A stretch of 43,975 nt of DNA from Glomus cerebriforme. Its lineage: Eukaryota > Glomeromycota > Glomeromycetes > Glomerales > Glomeraceae. Under the pieces are notes generated by a model, which was given only the letters and a program-made list of their open reading frames with translations, was not told where the DNA came from and made no database searches. The first letter of the stretch is position 1. The number at the start of each line of letters is the position of its first letter. Shown piece after piece: positions 42,184 through 43,975 of the stretch. The translations under genes and the position numbers were made by a program. The DNA lies in the NCBI GenBank assembly GCA_003550305.1, contig QKYT01000181.1:16561-60535 (forward strand). Reading direction: 5' to 3'.

Positions 42184-42990
42184 TTAAGCTAAATTCAGTC
42201 TAGTATAAAAAGGACGAGCAGTTGTAATCGGACCGAAACTACGTTTTCTTCTCGAAGATTTATTGGGGTAATATAATTGCAAATTACAGTAGATTCTCAT
42301 ATACAGTATTTCTTGATGGATATTGTTTAATAAAATAATATCATTAAATCTGATTAATTCAACATGATTTTTATAATTTCTAGTTAGCATTTTATTCAAT
42401 CAAATTATTATTAAGACATTTACTGTATGATTTCCCCATTAAAAGACATATTTCCATAATTCATCTCTAAATCGTCTCTTTTCAACAAATCAATTAACAT
42501 TACTTCATCTTAACGTAAAAATTTTTGAGAATTAAGTGAACTTTGATAAAATCAATATTCACCCAAGAATCAGCAAGAGACAATAAGTGAGATTCAATAA
42601 AATTCATCAATTCCGGCAACATAAGTAGATATTAAATCCAATAATTCTAATGGAGTGAACTCGTTAATGGTTACTACACCACAATACAAATGTCTAAAAA
42701 AAAAAGAATTGATTTTAATAATTTTAATATTTTTCAATATTTTCACAATACGAAATTTTCTAAATTTCTTGGAAAAACATTTGGTTTTTCAAAGATGATT
42801 TTATCTTCATCTTTTTTAATCCAATTACTTGAAAAGAGCAATTTGAAAATAAGTTAATTGTGAGGATAAAATTAATGAATGTACATAAATTGTTTAAATT
42901 TGATTCATTTCCAAAATTAATAATTAAACCATGATTATTATTTGAATTTTCAAGTAAAGATACTCAATCTAGATAATAATGATAATAAAA
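42184..42990 (-). pseudogene. BTB-BACK gene J, broken
   Basis: The BTB exon relic (about 42990-42760) still shows NESNLNNLCTFIN-like text and the NWIKKDEDKIIFEKPNV block, but with frameshifts and no ATG. The second exon begins at RHLYCGVVTINEFTPLELL (near 42695). It has lost the MLPELM region in part, most of the segment between KVHL and MLIDLLKRDDLE (about 42520), and the start of the BACK C-terminal half. It ends HVELIRFND ... SSRRKRSFGPITTARP and TAA near 42186. The FG tail is gone except for the FGP stub. Its position between I and K shows that the array expanded with repeated gene death. Confidence 0.75.
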
Positions 42991-43139
42991 TTTTTGGAGA
43001 AAAGGGTATTAATTGTTGTCCCTCAAAGAATTTTTTGTAATTGATAGTGAAATATGTACGCTTAATAAAGATTCACTGAATTTAATCAATTAAATGCACG
43101 TTAATTTTTAAGAATTATCATTAACAAATAAATTATTCT

Positions 43140-43520
43140 AATAATTTACTATTTAATGTACCAAGCAGAATACAAAAAAAAAATCCAGTAATAATATCAG
43201 CAGTCGGCTCGATTTTTAACGAGTTTGAGCACGGTTAATTTTTTTTTCGATACAAATATCTTTGTTATGACAAATCTTACCAGATAAAATTCTTCACTAT
43301 CATCATTATAATAAAGATGTGACCGTATTTGTCGTGCTTTGTTGAAACCTTTTATTATACAAATTTTGATCGAAAAAAATGCAAAATTTAATAAAAAAAT
43401 GCGTAAATTCTTGTACAGGACATAAATTGACACAAAAAAACAAATTGGAAAACCTTTATAAAGAAAAATATATTTACCAAAACTTGATTTTTCACAAATT
43501 TTATTAGAGAAAAACTATTT
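43140..43520. repeat. duplicated BTB-array spacer, copy 2
   Basis: Partner of 41760-42100 (the same ordered blocks, many indels). The apparent frame 43197-43433 falls inside it and is not a gene. Confidence 0.6.
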
Positions 43521-43600
43521 TGTTAATACAGTATACTGTATATTAAATATGATAAGGCAGAAAATCTTTAATCATAATTAAGCTAAAACAAGTAGTTTCT

Positions 43601-43975
43601 TTAAATATCATCATCCTCCTCTTCAGGCGGATCCGGAATAATAATCTGACCAAAACCAAAACTAGAAGATGGAGCAGTAGTAGTCGTAGTCTGATGACCA
43701 AAACCAAAACCAGAAGATGGAGCAGTAGTTGTCGTAGTCTGATGACCAAAACCAAAACCACCAGAAGATGGAGCAGTAGTAGTCGTAGTCTGACGACCAA
43801 AACCAAAACCACCAGAAGATGGAGCAGTAGTAGTCTGATCAAAACCAGAATCGGAAGGTGGAGCAGTAGTCTGATGACCAAATCCAAAACCAGAAGATGG
43901 AGCAGTAGTTGTCGTAGTCTGATGACCAAAACCAAAACCACCAGAAGATGGAGCAGTAGTAGTCGTAGTCTGACG
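43601..43975 (-). CDS. C-terminal end of an FG-repeat protein K (124 aa visible, runs off the right edge)
   Basis: The minus-strand frame ending in TAA at 43603-43601 is open to the window end without any ATG. It encodes seven units of the type QTTTTTAPSSGGFGFG (13-17 residues each, alternating R/H before Q), with six FGFG motifs, followed by a sharp change to an acidic end IIIPDPPEEEDDDI. Repeat units are 39-51 bp and closely similar, so the array is young. By analogy with gene I and by position it should be the tail of another BTB-BACK protein whose domains lie beyond 43975; this is not shown in the window. The Leu-rich frame in the same DNA (43543-43941) is an out-of-frame shadow. Confidence 0.75.
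   Translation of the reverse strand, partial: RQTTTTTAPSSGGFGFGHQTTTTTAPSSGFGFGHQTTAPPSDSGFDQTTTAPSSGGFGFGRQTTTTTAPSSGGFGFGHQTTTTTAPSSGFGFGHQTTTTTAPSSSFGFGQIIIPDPPEEEDDDI

Noticed and set aside
43543..43941. Leu/Val-rich minus-strand open frame over the repeat
   Set aside because: It is the wrong frame of the FG-repeat coding DNA. The frame ending at 43601 gives a regular FG-repeat protein instead.
43601..43975. Regular repeats resembling a CRISPR array
   Set aside because: The repeats are contiguous in-frame coding units without unique spacers, in a eukaryotic context.

Overview
This is a very AT-rich eukaryotic window with short GT-AG introns (about 60 to 200 bp), one perfect TACTAAC branch point, homopolymer-rich intergenic DNA, decayed DNA transposons and tandem families of young paralogues. 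BTB-BACK expansions together with Plavaka-like and hAT remnants fit an arbuscular mycorrhizal fungus of the Rhizophagus type (Glomeromycotina). That placement is an inference from gene content and base composition, not from a marker gene.

Layout. 0.57-2.1 kb: a decayed Plavaka-like transposase on the minus strand, abutting a 105-bp exon fragment copied from a gene 21 kb away. 2.97-4.2 kb: first member (A) of a family pairing an N-terminal helical, Gag-like domain with a C-terminal MIR beta-trefoil. 4.6-5.0 kb: a small two-exon nuclear-type gene. 5.3-6.1 kb: two decayed coding fragments. 7.9-10.1 kb: an intact four-exon fatty-acid dioxygenase (heme peroxidase) gene without the usual P450 half. 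11.2-11.9 kb: a foldback element with near-perfect 51-bp inverted arms. 12.8-13.7 kb: a six-exon four-helix membrane protein, whose last exon recurs as a relic at 16.8 kb. 14.9-15.9 kb: an intronless polytopic membrane protein with a coiled-coil tail. 17-20.4 kb: repeats, a hAT transposase fragment and a stop-interrupted pseudogene. 20.8-23.6 kb: a multi-exon gene (M) of unknown function on the minus strand, with two apparent frameshifts and two copies of a GC-rich element in one intron. 24.5-32.1 kb: an array of Gag-like/MIR genes (B intact, C broken, D intact, E broken, F intact and divergent). 34.2-43.98 kb: an array of BTB-BACK genes (G and I intact, H and J broken). Gene I ends in an FG-nucleoporin-like tail, and a second FG-tailed protein (K) runs off the right edge.

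Most promising biology: (1) the Gag-like + MIR fusion family, with a conserved 4-exon structure, a shared upstream motif, and exons that diverge faster than the flanking DNA; (2) BTB-BACK proteins carrying FG-repeat tails, which suggests a substrate adaptor addressed to the nuclear pore or to an FG condensate. Both arrays look like birth-and-death families made by tandem duplication. All functional statements are homology-based readings made by eye.
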